Shown here: in pieces, positions 7,374 through 16,348 of the stretch
How the letters are laid out: each line of letters starts with the position of its first letter
Position numbering within the stretch: position 1 is the stretch's first letter
Assembly: GCF_013836145.1 (NCBI RefSeq)
Contig: NZ_CP057483.1
Location: 1,364,001-1,428,000 of the forward strand
Reading direction: 5' to 3'
Length of the DNA: 64,000 bases
Source: Citrobacter sp. RHB25-C09
Lineage (GTDB): Bacteria; Pseudomonadota; Gammaproteobacteria; Enterobacterales; Enterobacteriaceae
Notes under the pieces: model-generated
What the model was told of the DNA's origin: nothing
What the model saw: only the letters and a program-made list of their open reading frames with translations
The model's database searches: none
Translations under genes and position numbers: made by a program

Positions 7374-8585
7374 TTAACCAAACCAGTGATGGAACATTAG
7401 TTTAATGTAATCAATGATTTTGCCAAAGAAGTTGCCTTCCGGAATTTCCTGGAGCACAACCAGCGGGCGCTGTTCAATGGTTTTACCGTCAAGCTGGAAG
7501 TTAATCGTGCCCACCACCTGATTTTTCTGCAGCGGCGCATGCAGCTCAGCGGCATTCAGCACATAGCTGGCTTTCAGGTCTTTCATACGGCCACGCGGGA
7601 TCGTCAGATAAACGTCCTTATCAACACCTAATGAGGCGCGGTCAGTATTACCAAACCAGGCCGGTTCGGAGGCGAACTCTTTGCCTGCTTTCAGCGGACT
7701 CACGGTTTCAAAGAAGCGGAAACCCCAGGTCAGCAGTTTCTTACTTTCGGTTTCGCGGCCTTTATAGGTGCGACCACCTAACACGGCAGAGATCAAACGC
7801 ATCTGGCCTTCCGTCGCGGAGGCCACGAGGTTATAACCGGCTTTATCGGTATGCCCGGTTTTGATGCCGTCGACGTTCAGGCTGTTATCCCACAGTAGAC
7901 CGTTGCGGTTCATCTGGCGGATGCCGTTAAAGGTGAACTCTTTCTCTTTGTAAATCGTGTATTCATTAGGAACGTCACGAATCAGCGCCTGACCAATCAG
8001 CGCCATATCACGCGCAGAACTATACTGACCGTCGGCATCCAGGCCATGAACCGTCTGGAAGTGGGTATTTTTCAGACCCAGCGCATTAACGTAGCTGTTC
8101 ATCAGACCCACAAAAGCGTCCTGGCTACCGGCGGCAAAGTCGGCCATCGCCACGCAGGCATCGTTGCCGGATTGCAGGTTGATCCCACGAATCAGCTGTG
8201 AAACCGGAACTTGCATACCCGGCTTCAGGAACATCAACGAGGAGCCTTTGAATACCGGGTTGCCGGTGGCCCAGGCGTCGTTGCCGATGGTAACCAGATC
8301 GGTTTCTTTGAACTTACCTGCTTTCATCGCCTGACCAATGACATAGCTGGTCATCATCTTGGTCAGACTGGCCGGATCGCGACGGGCGTCGGCGTTTTGT
8401 TCCGCCAGCACTTTACCGGAGTTGTAATCGATCAGGATGTATGACTCCGCGTCGATCTGCGGAACACCCGGGATCATGGTTTTGATATTCAGGTCATCGG
8501 CCTGCGCGCCAGAGACAGCGGCGGTGCAAAGAACCGTGGTGAGCGCCATGCGCTGCATGAAACGAGCGGAAAAAGTGGTCTTCAT
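7374..8585 (-). CDS. dacA: D-alanyl-D-alanine carboxypeptidase DacA (penicillin-binding protein 5)
   Basis: Periplasmic, membrane-anchored enzyme that trims the terminal D-Ala from peptidoglycan pentapeptides and helps keep cell shape. The 403-aa precursor has a signal peptide (cleavage near AQA, about residue 29), the active-site motifs S73-L-T-K76, S139-G-N and K242-T-G, and a C-terminal amphipathic anchor (IDYIKLMFHHWFG). ATG 8585 fits the E. coli start; upstream in-frame codons to 8657 would precede the signal peptide and are unlikely. It is transcribed from its own promoter in the 147-bp gap after rlpA. Confidence 0.97.
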   Translation of the reverse strand: MKTTFSARFMQRMALTTVLCTAAVSGAQADDLNIKTMIPGVPQIDAESYILIDYNSGKVLAEQNADARRDPASLTKMMTSYVIGQAMKAGKFKETDLVTIGNDAWATGNPVFKGSSLMFLKPGMQVPVSQLIRGINLQSGNDACVAMADFAAGSQDAFVGLMNSYVNALGLKNTHFQTVHGLDADGQYSSARDMALIGQALIRDVPNEYTIYKEKEFTFNGIRQMNRNGLLWDNSLNVDGIKTGHTDKAGYNLVASATEGQMRLISAVLGGRTYKGRETESKKLLTWGFRFFETVSPLKAGKEFASEPAWFGNTDRASLGVDKDVYLTIPRGRMKDLKASYVLNAAELHAPLQKNQVVGTINFQLDGKTIEQRPLVVLQEIPEGNFFGKIIDYIKLMFHHWFG

Positions 8586-8732
8586 GGTCTGAACTACGAC
8601 GTCCGTGATGGAATTGAAAAAGTGCCCTACTATAGCAAATGCAATACCGGCAGGCATCTGACTTTCCTCGTGACTTTGTTAACGAACTTAACGTCACTTA
8701 CAGAAACTCACAAACCAGATGCCTTTGTAACG

Positions 8733-9833
8733 TTATTGTGCGCCAGTAATGAATGACTGAAGTTGAGCTTCGGATTGTAAACGCTGCTGTAACGCGCTGG
8801 CTTCGGCTTTGCTGGCAAAAGGCCCAAGTTGAATTCGCCAGACGGCACCGTTCTGCGTGACGCGTCCCGGTACGCCGAACTGCTGGCCGAGCCGCTGTTG
8901 AAATTGCTGAGCACGAGCCTGATCGCTCACTGCGCCAACCTGCACGACATAGCCGCTGGTGACCGCTGGGGCGGCAACAGGCGCTGGCGCTTCGGCCGGG
9001 GTAGACGTTGGCGCGGTAACCGGTGCAGGGGCCGCGGGTTGCGGCGCAGGCGTCGGTTCGCTACCTTCCAGAACGCCGGCGGCGAGTGTTGTCGGTGCGC
9101 CGAGGAAGCCGCTGCTGTTTACGGGGGCACCTTCGCCACCTTGGCTTTGTAAGGTGGAATTGCTAATAGCGCGAACTTCACCCTGTGGTTGCATCGGTTC
9201 GGGCGCTGAAGATGCGCCTCCCATTCCCCCGCTCAGGTCGGGGCGGGCGGGCAGGGCATAGGTCTGTTTCGCTACCGTGGTGCAGGCCATGCCAGGTCCG
9301 GAGAGCGAACCGTCCTGCGCAACGATAATCGGGTCGATTCGCACTTTGGTATTATTGGAAGTGTTCAGGCGATCGGCTGCGGCGCGAGAAAGAGAAATGA
9401 CCCGATCGTTACCATAGGGGCCACGATCGTTAATGCGAACGACGATCATTCGGCCATTCGCGAGGTTTGTGATCCGCGCATAGCTTGGGATCGGCAGCGT
9501 CGGGTGTGCTGCCGTCAGTTGCATAGGATCGAATGCTTCACCGGAGGCGGTCAGATTGCTACCCGGCTCCGCATCATATATGGCAGCCAGGCCGGCCTGA
9601 CTAAAGCGTGAGGCATCCTGCACAATTTTGTAGCTCTTACCGTCTCGCTGGTAATCCTGATTCGCGGTTGGGCTGAGCGATTCGAAACGGGGATCCGCTC
9701 CGCTGATTTCAACGACAGGCCCGTTGCATACCGCAGGCGCTGGCGCGACGGCAGTTTGCTGCTGACCATCATCATTCGAACACGCCGCAAGCATTCCAGC
9801 CGCGATGCAGATTCCAATCCACTGCTTACGCAT
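8733..9833 (-). CDS. rlpA: Septal ring lytic transglycosylase RlpA (rare lipoprotein A)
   Basis: Outer-membrane lipoprotein with a double-psi beta-barrel domain; in Pseudomonas it cleaves denuded glycan strands, in E. coli the activity is less clear. The 366-aa precursor has a lipobox LAAC with Cys18, a DPBB region (about 85-180, with RINDRGPYGNDRVISLS), a long Ala/Pro-rich low-complexity linker (about 235-290) and a C-terminal SPOR domain (YVVQVGAVSDQARAQ onward) that binds septal glycan. ATG 9833 gives MRKQWIGICIAAG as a lipoprotein signal; the longer upstream frame would spoil it. It follows mrdB by 10 bp. Confidence 0.95.
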   Translation of the reverse strand: MRKQWIGICIAAGMLAACSNDDGQQQTAVAPAPAVCNGPVVEISGADPRFESLSPTANQDYQRDGKSYKIVQDASRFSQAGLAAIYDAEPGSNLTASGEAFDPMQLTAAHPTLPIPSYARITNLANGRMIVVRINDRGPYGNDRVISLSRAAADRLNTSNNTKVRIDPIIVAQDGSLSGPGMACTTVAKQTYALPARPDLSGGMGGASSAPEPMQPQGEVRAISNSTLQSQGGEGAPVNSSGFLGAPTTLAAGVLEGSEPTPAPQPAAPAPVTAPTSTPAEAPAPVAAPAVTSGYVVQVGAVSDQARAQQFQQRLGQQFGVPGRVTQNGAVWRIQLGPFASKAEASALQQRLQSEAQLQSFITGAQ

Positions 9834-9843
9834 TACGCACCCC

Positions 9844-10956
9844 TTACACGCTTTTTGATAACATTTTTCTGTGAGTATGGATCGACATAACAATCCCGAA
9901 CCCGGCCATCAACACAATCAATGCTGAGCCTCCGTAACTGACCAGCGGTAGCGGAACGCCTACAACGGGCAGAATACCGCTTACCATACCAATATTAACG
10001 AAGACATAAACGAACAAAATTAACATTAGCCCACCAGCCATGACACGGCCAAAGGTGGTTTGCGCGTGGGCGGCAACCCACAGTCCACGCATAATGAGCA
10101 GAATATACAACGCCAGTAAGATCAGTATGCCAACCAGTCCAAGTTCTTCCGCCAGAACGGCGAAGATAAAGTCAGTATGGCGCTCCGGCAAAAACTCCAG
10201 CTGCGATTGGGTACCGTGCAACCATCCTTTACCCCGTAAGCCGCCGGAACCAATAGCGATTTTCGACTGAATGATATGGTAGCCGGCACCTAGCGGATCG
10301 GTTTCCGGGTCCAGCAGCATCATCACGCGCTGCCGCTGGTAATCGTGCATCAGGAAGAACCACAGGATCGGGATGAACGCTGCAACTAATACCACCGCAA
10401 CGCCAATTAAGCGCCAGCTTAGTCCGGAGAGGAACAGCACGAACAGGCCGGATAGCGCGACCAGAATCGAGGTGCCCAGATCCGGTTGAGCAGCAACCAA
10501 CAGCGTCGGCATAAAAATCAGCACTAACGCGATAGCCGTGTTTTTAAGCGACGGGGGACAAACATCGCGGTTGATAAAGCGCGCGACCATCAGCGGAACG
10601 GCAATTTTGGCAATCTCAGACGGCTGGAAGCGGATGAAGCCTAAATCCAGCCAGCGCTGCGCGCCTTTAGAGATTGCCCCAAAGGCATCGACTGCCACCA
10701 ATAAAATAATACAGACGATATAGAGATAGGGCGCCCAGCCTTCATATACGCGCGGCGGGATCTGCGCCATGACCACCATGATCACCAGCCCCATTGCGAT
10801 CTGCCCGATTTTACGCTCCATCATGCCAATGTCCTGGCCGCTGGCGCTCCAGATGACCAGAGAGCTGTAAACCAGCAGTGCGAGCAAAATCAGTAACATG
10901 ATGGGATCAATATGCACTTTGTCCCAGAATGTTTTTTTGTTTGGATTATCCGTCAT
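9844..10956 (-). CDS. mrdB: Peptidoglycan glycosyltransferase RodA (MrdB)
   Basis: SEDS-family polymerase that makes glycan strands for cell elongation and works with PBP2 in the Rod complex. The 370-aa protein is almost wholly hydrophobic with about ten membrane segments and contains the SEDS hallmarks QPDLGTS, HTDFIFAVLAEELG and the C-terminal PLPLVSYGGSAL. It lies 2 bp after mrdA and ahead of rlpA, so polymerase, transpeptidase and RlpA form one shape operon. Confidence 0.97.
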   Translation of the reverse strand: MTDNPNKKTFWDKVHIDPIMLLILLALLVYSSLVIWSASGQDIGMMERKIGQIAMGLVIMVVMAQIPPRVYEGWAPYLYIVCIILLVAVDAFGAISKGAQRWLDLGFIRFQPSEIAKIAVPLMVARFINRDVCPPSLKNTAIALVLIFMPTLLVAAQPDLGTSILVALSGLFVLFLSGLSWRLIGVAVVLVAAFIPILWFFLMHDYQRQRVMMLLDPETDPLGAGYHIIQSKIAIGSGGLRGKGWLHGTQSQLEFLPERHTDFIFAVLAEELGLVGILILLALYILLIMRGLWVAAHAQTTFGRVMAGGLMLILFVYVFVNIGMVSGILPVVGVPLPLVSYGGSALIVLMAGFGIVMSIHTHRKMLSKSV

Positions 10957-10958
10957 GG

Positions 10959-12860
10959 TTATTGATCCTCTGCCGCTGTAGCCGCTGGATTTTCAGCGGG
11001 CAGATCGGTGTTGTTATCGCCCAACATGATGTGGTCAAGAATTTGACGCATAATGGTACCGACTGCAGGGCCCGCGCCGCCGTTCTCGAGAATGATGGCG
11101 ACGGCAACCTGTGGATTGTTATACGGCGCAAATGCTGTCATCAGCTTATGGTCACGCAAGCGTTCGGCGATGCGGTGCGCGTTATACGTTTCGTTGGCTT
11201 TCAGACCAAAGACCTGGGCAGTACCGGATTTCGCCGCGATTTTATAAGGCGCACTGGCAAAGTATTTATGCGCAGTCCCGTTACTCCGGTTCGCTACACC
11301 ATACATACCGTCTTTTGCCAGTTCCCAGTAACCCGAATGAATGTCGCCGACTGGCGGTTCATGTGGCTGGATCCATGGCACTTTTTTACCGTTTTCCGTC
11401 GTACTCATCAGCAGATGGGGAACCTTAACCACGCCATCGTTGATGAGAATCATCAGGGCTTTGCTCATCTGAATGGGGGTTGCCGTCCAGTAGCCCTGAC
11501 CGATACCCACTGGAATGGTATCGCCCTGGTACCACGGTTTCTTAAAGCGTTTTAGCTTCCAGTCGCGCGTTGGCATGTTACCGGAACGCTCTTCGGCCAA
11601 ATCGATGCCGGTATAGTCACCGTAGCCAAATTTCCGCATCCACTCTGAAAGGCGGTCGATCCCCATGTCGTAGGCAATCTGATAGAAGAAGGTATCGGCG
11701 GACTCCTCCAGCGATTTAGTGATATTCAGATGACCATGACCCCATTTTTTCCAGTCACGGTAGCGCTTTTCTGAACCTGGCAACTGCCACCAGCCGGGGT
11801 CGAAAAGGCTGGTATTACGCGTAATCACGCCGGCACTCAGTGCAGAAACTGCGACGTAAGGTTTCACCGTGGAGGCCGGAGGGTAAACCCCCTGCGTTGC
11901 GCGGTTGACCAGCGGCGTGTTGGGATCGTTAAGCAAGCCGGAATAATCTTTACTGGAGATGCCGTCGACGAACAGGTTCGGGTCATAGCTGGGCATCGAA
12001 ACCAGCGCCAGCACGCCGCCTGTGCGGGGATCGGTTACAACGACCGCTGCACGACTTCCGGCGAGCAGGGTTTCAATATACTGCTGAAGTTTAAGATCCA
12101 GCGTCAGGTAAATATCGTGTCCAGCCTGAGGCGGCACTTCTTTTAACTGGCGGATCACGCGGCCACGGTTATTAACCTCAACCTCTTCGTAGCCCGTCTC
12201 TCCATGCAGCGCGTCTTCATAGTAGCGCTCAATACCCAGCTTACCGATGTCATGCGTGGCGGCGTAGTTTGCGAGCTTACCGTCTTTGTCCAGCCGCTCG
12301 ACGTCTTTATCGTTAATTTTCGATACATAGCCAATGACGTGGGTGAGGGCGGAACCGTAAGGATAATAACGCCGCTTATACCCTTTTACTTCCACGCCAG
12401 GGAAGCGATACTGGTTAACGGCAAAGCGCGCCACCTGCACTTCAGTCAGGTTGGTTTTAACCGGTATGGAGGTGAAACGATGCGAGCGGGCGCGTTCTTT
12501 CTTGAAAGCGGCAATATCGTCGTCAGAGAGATCCACGACGGTACGCAGTGCGTCCAGGGTTTGCTGAATGTTGTCGACCTTCTCCGGCATCATTTCGATT
12601 TGATAGATGGTGCGGTTCAGGGCGAGAGGAATGCCGTTACGGTCGTAGATAATTCCCCGGCTGGGGGCAATCGGCACTAGCTTGATGCGGTTTTCATTCG
12701 AGCGAGTCTGATAATCAGTAAAACGGACAATCTGCAGGTTATAAAGATTGGCAATCAGCACGCCAGAGAGCAGCAATATACCCAAAAAGGCGACCAGCGC
12801 CCGCCGCACAAATAGCGCGGACTCAGCAGTATAGTCGCGAAAAGAATTCTGTAGTTTCAT
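10959..12860 (-). CDS. mrdA: Peptidoglycan D,D-transpeptidase MrdA (penicillin-binding protein 2)
   Basis: Class B PBP that crosslinks new peptidoglycan during elongation and is the target of mecillinam. The 633-aa protein has an N-terminal membrane anchor (about 20-43), a pedestal/dimerisation domain and the transpeptidase domain with S330-T-V-K333 (PPASTVKPY), an SxD-type motif (ESADTFFYQ) and K-S-G-T (AAKSGTAQVF). Length equals E. coli PBP2. It lies downstream of rlmH with a 29-bp gap and upstream of its partner mrdB. Confidence 0.97.
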   Translation of the reverse strand: MKLQNSFRDYTAESALFVRRALVAFLGILLLSGVLIANLYNLQIVRFTDYQTRSNENRIKLVPIAPSRGIIYDRNGIPLALNRTIYQIEMMPEKVDNIQQTLDALRTVVDLSDDDIAAFKKERARSHRFTSIPVKTNLTEVQVARFAVNQYRFPGVEVKGYKRRYYPYGSALTHVIGYVSKINDKDVERLDKDGKLANYAATHDIGKLGIERYYEDALHGETGYEEVEVNNRGRVIRQLKEVPPQAGHDIYLTLDLKLQQYIETLLAGSRAAVVVTDPRTGGVLALVSMPSYDPNLFVDGISSKDYSGLLNDPNTPLVNRATQGVYPPASTVKPYVAVSALSAGVITRNTSLFDPGWWQLPGSEKRYRDWKKWGHGHLNITKSLEESADTFFYQIAYDMGIDRLSEWMRKFGYGDYTGIDLAEERSGNMPTRDWKLKRFKKPWYQGDTIPVGIGQGYWTATPIQMSKALMILINDGVVKVPHLLMSTTENGKKVPWIQPHEPPVGDIHSGYWELAKDGMYGVANRSNGTAHKYFASAPYKIAAKSGTAQVFGLKANETYNAHRIAERLRDHKLMTAFAPYNNPQVAVAIILENGGAGPAVGTIMRQILDHIMLGDNNTDLPAENPAATAAEDQ

Positions 12861-12889
12861 CCGCTGCGTAGTCTACTCAAGCTCAATGA

Positions 12890-13357
12890 TCACTCACGGT
12901 GATAAGGGTGGTTAGTGGTAATGCTCCACGCCCGGTACAAACTCTCTGCCACCAATACCCGAACCAGCGGGTGAGGAAGGGTTAATGCAGAGAGCGACCA
13001 GCTTTGTTCCGCAGCCGCTTTACAGGCAGGCGATAATCCCTCCGGCCCACCGATTAACAGACTGACATCACGACCATCCAGCTTCCAGCGTTCCAGCTCA
13101 GTTGCTAATTGCGGCGTGTCCCAGGGTTTACCGGGAATGTCCAGGGTGACAATGCGGTTTTTACCTGCGGCCGCCAGCATCTGCTCACCCTCTTTATCAA
13201 GAATGCGTTTGATATCCGCGTTCTTGCCGCGTTTGCCTGCTGGAATTTCAATCAGCTCAAAAGGCATATCTTTCGGAAAACGCCGCAGGTACTCGGTAAA
13301 ACCGGTTTGTACCCAGTCGGGCATTTTCGTGCCAACCGCGACAAGTTGAAGCTTCAC
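12890..13357 (-). CDS. rlmH: 23S rRNA pseudouridine-1915 N3-methyltransferase RlmH
   Basis: SPOUT-class methyltransferase that modifies pseudouridine 1915 in helix 69 of 23S rRNA on assembled 70S ribosomes. The 155-aa protein has the trefoil-knot AdoMet site: LLIGGPEGLS (about 101-110) and the C-terminal LPHPLVRVLVAESLYRAWSI. Length equals E. coli YbeA. It lies 3 bp after rsfS, in the ribosome-linked front part of the mrd operon. Confidence 0.97.
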   Translation of the reverse strand: MKLQLVAVGTKMPDWVQTGFTEYLRRFPKDMPFELIEIPAGKRGKNADIKRILDKEGEQMLAAAGKNRIVTLDIPGKPWDTPQLATELERWKLDGRDVSLLIGGPEGLSPACKAAAEQSWSLSALTLPHPLVRVLVAESLYRAWSITTNHPYHRE

Positions 13358-13360
13358 GCA

Positions 13361-13678
13361 TTAACTCCAGAGTTTTTCCAGCTCATACAGGCGACGGCTC
13401 TCTTCCTGCATAACATGGACAATCACCTCACCCAGGTCGACGACGATCCAGTCAGCGACGCTTTCGCCTTCCACGCCCAATGGCAGCATACCTGCGGCAC
13501 GGGATTCCTGAACAACGTGGTCCGCGATAGACATCACGTGACGGCTGGAGGTACCGGTGCAGATGATCATGCAGTCGGTGATACTGGATTTGCCCTGAAC
13601 GTCTAAGGCGATGATGTCCTGACCTTTAAGGTCATCAATTTTGTCGATTACAAAATCCTGGAGTGCTTTACCCTGCAA
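13361..13678 (-). CDS. rsfS: Ribosome silencing factor RsfS
   Basis: Binds ribosomal protein uL14 and blocks joining of the 30S and 50S subunits when nutrients are short. I start it at TTG 13678, which is preceded by AGGGGG at good spacing and gives the 105-aa family length (QGKALQDFVIDKIDDLKGQ onward). The frame reaches an earlier ATG at 13708, but that has no Shine-Dalgarno near it. Conserved TGTSSRHVMSIADHV and ADWIVVDLG are present. It is the first gene of the rsfS-rlmH-mrdA-mrdB-rlpA cluster. The 258 bp before cobC show nothing I recognise beyond its promoter. Confidence 0.93.
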   Translation of the reverse strand: MQGKALQDFVIDKIDDLKGQDIIALDVQGKSSITDCMIICTGTSSRHVMSIADHVVQESRAAGMLPLGVEGESVADWIVVDLGEVIVHVMQEESRRLYELEKLWS

Positions 13679-13936
13679 GTTTTCCCCCTGGGAACATAAA
13701 TGATACAAACAAGCCCGACAGTATACCTGAACCTGTATGATATCGGCACAACTGTCATTGAACCGCTATTAAGAAGGCGGGCTATCATCCCACCCCTGGC
13801 AACATTATGCATCGCCATTTTTGTAAAACAATTTCTGCGAAGTGCTGCCGGGCGGGAAAAGTCTGGCTGCGGAGGATAACAGCCTGTCAGGGGGTGTCAA
13901 TGGGCTGAACGGCTGTGAGGATAAAAAACAGAGGAT

Positions 13937-14548
13937 TCATTCGCCGGGGTGCCAGACAGCTCTGCTGTTTAAAACGCGAAGCGTGGCGAAATTGTCTGAT
14001 AAATCAATTGCACTCCAGCACCCTTGCTCAACGCGAAAGTTCCACATAGCGGCGGCGGGAAGCGATAGCAGACGGGCAATTAACAGGCTTAGCACGCCCT
14101 GATGACTCACCATCAGCACGTGGGGGATATGTTGATAGTCCGCCAGTTGCTGGATAACCTGTTCAATGCGCTGAGCGAAAGCGCTAAATCCTTCGCCGTT
14201 GGTAGGAACGCCATTTTGCCAGTCGTTGCACCACGCCGCATAGTTTTCAGCGTCTTCAATGACCAGGTCCCGGTGATGGCGCATTTCCCAGTCGCCAAAA
14301 AACATCTCGTTCAGTTCGGGTTTCACCTGGAGCGGGAGATCGCGCCCCGCCAGCACCAGTTGCGCCGTACGCTGCGCGCGCTCCAGTTCACTACACAGTA
14401 CCTGCTCAAACGGGACCTGGGCGAGTAGGGTATTCAGGGTTTGCGCCTGGGCAACGCCGCGTTCGGTCAACGCAGTGGGCGCATGCCCGCTATACAGTCC
14501 TGCCACATTGGCTTCAGTTTCACCATGACGAACTAACCAGAGTCGCAT
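13937..14548 (-). CDS. cobC: Alpha-ribazole-5'-phosphate phosphatase CobC
   Basis: Histidine phosphatase of the phosphoglycerate-mutase fold that dephosphorylates alpha-ribazole phosphate or adenosylcobalamin phosphate in the last part of cobalamin synthesis. The 203-aa protein begins MRLWLVRHGETEANV, with the phospho-accepting His8 in the RHG motif, and has the second catalytic His in VSHQGVLS. ATG 14548 is chosen because the RHG motif must be N-terminal; the frame is open further upstream but runs into cobD. It is divergent from cobD with 97 bp between them, as in Salmonella. Confidence 0.93.
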   Translation of the reverse strand: MRLWLVRHGETEANVAGLYSGHAPTALTERGVAQAQTLNTLLAQVPFEQVLCSELERAQRTAQLVLAGRDLPLQVKPELNEMFFGDWEMRHHRDLVIEDAENYAAWCNDWQNGVPTNGEGFSAFAQRIEQVIQQLADYQHIPHVLMVSHQGVLSLLIARLLSLPAAAMWNFRVEQGCWSAIDLSDNFATLRVLNSRAVWHPGE

Positions 14549-14645
14549 TTTTCCCTCACAATACGAATTCGCGCAAAACATGATATTCGCCCTGATTGCG
14601 CACGGTAATTTCTTTAAAATACGGTCTTTTAGCGGGAGCGGCACG

Positions 14646-15731
14646 ATGTCTTTATTCAAAAGCGCGCACGGTGGCAACACCCGGGAGGCCGCTGAACTTC
14701 TCGGTATTTCTACCGAACAGTTGTTGGATTTTAGCGCGAATATTAATCCGCTGGGTATGCCTGAGTCAGTAAAACGCGCCATTGTCGACAATTTGCACCT
14801 GGCGGAGCGCTATCCGGACGTGGAGTACGCGCATCTGCACCAGGCACTGGCGCGGCACCACCAGATTCCTGCCGACTGGATCCTTGCCGGAAACGGTGAA
14901 ACAGAGGCCATTTATACGCTGGTGGGTGGCCTGAGGCCAAAGCGGGCCATGATTGTGACGCCCGGATTCGCGGAATATCGCCGGGCGTTGCAGTGTAGCG
15001 AATGCCACATCGATGAGTTCGCCCTGCGGGAAGAGAACGGCTGGCAGTTGACCGGGGAAATTCTTGATGCGCTGACGCCTGATCTGGACTGTTTGTTTTT
15101 ATGTACGCCTAATAATCCCACGGGATTGCTGCCTGAACGGGCACTGCTTCTGGCGATTGCAGACCGTTGTAAGTCTCTGAAAATTTCACTTATTCTGGAT
15201 GAAGCGTTTCTTGATTTCATTGCGGAAGAACCGGGATTTATTTGCGTTTTACATGATCATCCTCATATTTGGGTGCTGCGATCGCTAACGAAATTTTACG
15301 CGATACCCGGGCTGCGTCTGGGTTATCTCATCAACAGCGATGTACAGGCCGTCGCCGCAATGAGAGCGCGGCAGATGCCGTGGTCGATTAATGCGTTTGC
15401 GGCTCTTGCCGGAGAATCAGTGCTTGAAGATACCATTTATCAACAGGCGACCTGGCAGTGGCTGCAAGAAGAAGGGCAGCGTTTTTATCAGCAACTCTGC
15501 ACGCTGCCTGGGCTGACGGTCTACCCGGGCCGGGCAAATTACCTGTTACTGCGCTGCGAGATCGATCTTCAGCAAGCGCTGCTGACACGGCACATTTTGA
15601 TTCGCAGCTGCGCCAACTATCCGGGACTGGATAAGCGCTTTTTTCGCGTGGCAATACGCAGCGTCGAAGAGAATAACCGCCTGTTGTCAGCGCTTTCGGA
15701 GATACTCAGCGATACAGGCCATGCTGATTGA
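14646..15731 (+). CDS. cobD: L-threonine-O-3-phosphate decarboxylase CobD
   Basis: PLP enzyme that makes (R)-1-amino-2-propanol phosphate, the linker joining the corrin ring to the nucleotide loop of cobalamin. The 361-aa protein is aminotransferase-like (fold type I): it has FSANINPLG near the start, NNPTG (156-160), LDEAFLDF and the PLP-binding Lys216 in SLTKFYAIPGLRLGY. ATG 14646 has GGGAG upstream; an earlier start at 14580 would overlap the cobC promoter zone. Its last 26 bases overlap the end of nadD on the other strand. E. coli K-12 lacks this gene; its presence points to cobalamin synthesis as in Salmonella and Citrobacter. Confidence 0.95.
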   Translation: MSLFKSAHGGNTREAAELLGISTEQLLDFSANINPLGMPESVKRAIVDNLHLAERYPDVEYAHLHQALARHHQIPADWILAGNGETEAIYTLVGGLRPKRAMIVTPGFAEYRRALQCSECHIDEFALREENGWQLTGEILDALTPDLDCLFLCTPNNPTGLLPERALLLAIADRCKSLKISLILDEAFLDFIAEEPGFICVLHDHPHIWVLRSLTKFYAIPGLRLGYLINSDVQAVAAMRARQMPWSINAFAALAGESVLEDTIYQQATWQWLQEEGQRFYQQLCTLPGLTVYPGRANYLLLRCEIDLQQALLTRHILIRSCANYPGLDKRFFRVAIRSVEENNRLLSALSEILSDTGHAD

Positions 15732-16347
15732 TATACTCCAGCACCGCTTGAGGCATCAGATCGTCACACGGTTCGCCCTTTTCCAGACGTTCACGAATCA
15801 GGGTGGCGGAGATATTGAACCACGGCGTTTCCGCCAGATAGATTTTCCCGGCGGGAAGTTGGTGCAGGTCATCCGGCGTGTGGGTCAGATGGTGTTCCAG
15901 CCACCGCTGATGCTGTTCCTGCGCCATTTCGAGAGGATAGCCAGGACGGCGGCAGACAATCAGATGCGTATTGTCGAGAATGGTTTCGTAGTCGTGCCAG
16001 GTGGGGAAAGTGAGCAGGGAATCCTGGCCGATGATAAACGCCAGCGGTGCTTCCGGCCCCTGTTCTTCACGCCAGATTTTCAGCGTCTGGGCCGTATAAG
16101 AGGGCGTATCGCGACGGAGTTCGCGCTCATCAAGGATAAAAAGCGGTTTGTTGGCAATCGCCAGTTCCAGCATCGTCTTACGCTGTGTGCTGGTGGCTTC
16201 AGGCTGTGGACGATGAGGGGGAACATTGTTTGGCATCACGATGACGCGGGAAAGACCAATCAGGTTCGCCAGCGTTTCCACGGGCTTGAGATGACCATAA
16301 TGCACCGGGTCGAAGGTGCCGCCGAAGAGTGCCTGTAACGATTTCAT
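15706..16347 (-). CDS. nadD: Nicotinate-mononucleotide adenylyltransferase NadD
   Basis: Adenylates nicotinate mononucleotide to deamido-NAD in NAD synthesis. The 213-aa protein has the nucleotidyltransferase motif GGTFDPVHYGH (9-19) and the C-terminal ISATLIRERL for ATP binding; length matches E. coli. Its ATG lies 1 bp after the holA stop, so it is the last gene of leuS-lptE-holA-nadD. In E. coli, as I recall, cobC follows directly; here cobD lies between, on the opposite strand, and overlaps the nadD 3' end. Confidence 0.97.
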   Translation of the reverse strand: MKSLQALFGGTFDPVHYGHLKPVETLANLIGLSRVIVMPNNVPPHRPQPEATSTQRKTMLELAIANKPLFILDERELRRDTPSYTAQTLKIWREEQGPEAPLAFIIGQDSLLTFPTWHDYETILDNTHLIVCRRPGYPLEMAQEQHQRWLEHHLTHTPDDLHQLPAGKIYLAETPWFNISATLIRERLEKGEPCDDLMPQAVLEYINQHGLYR

Positions 16348-16348
16348 A

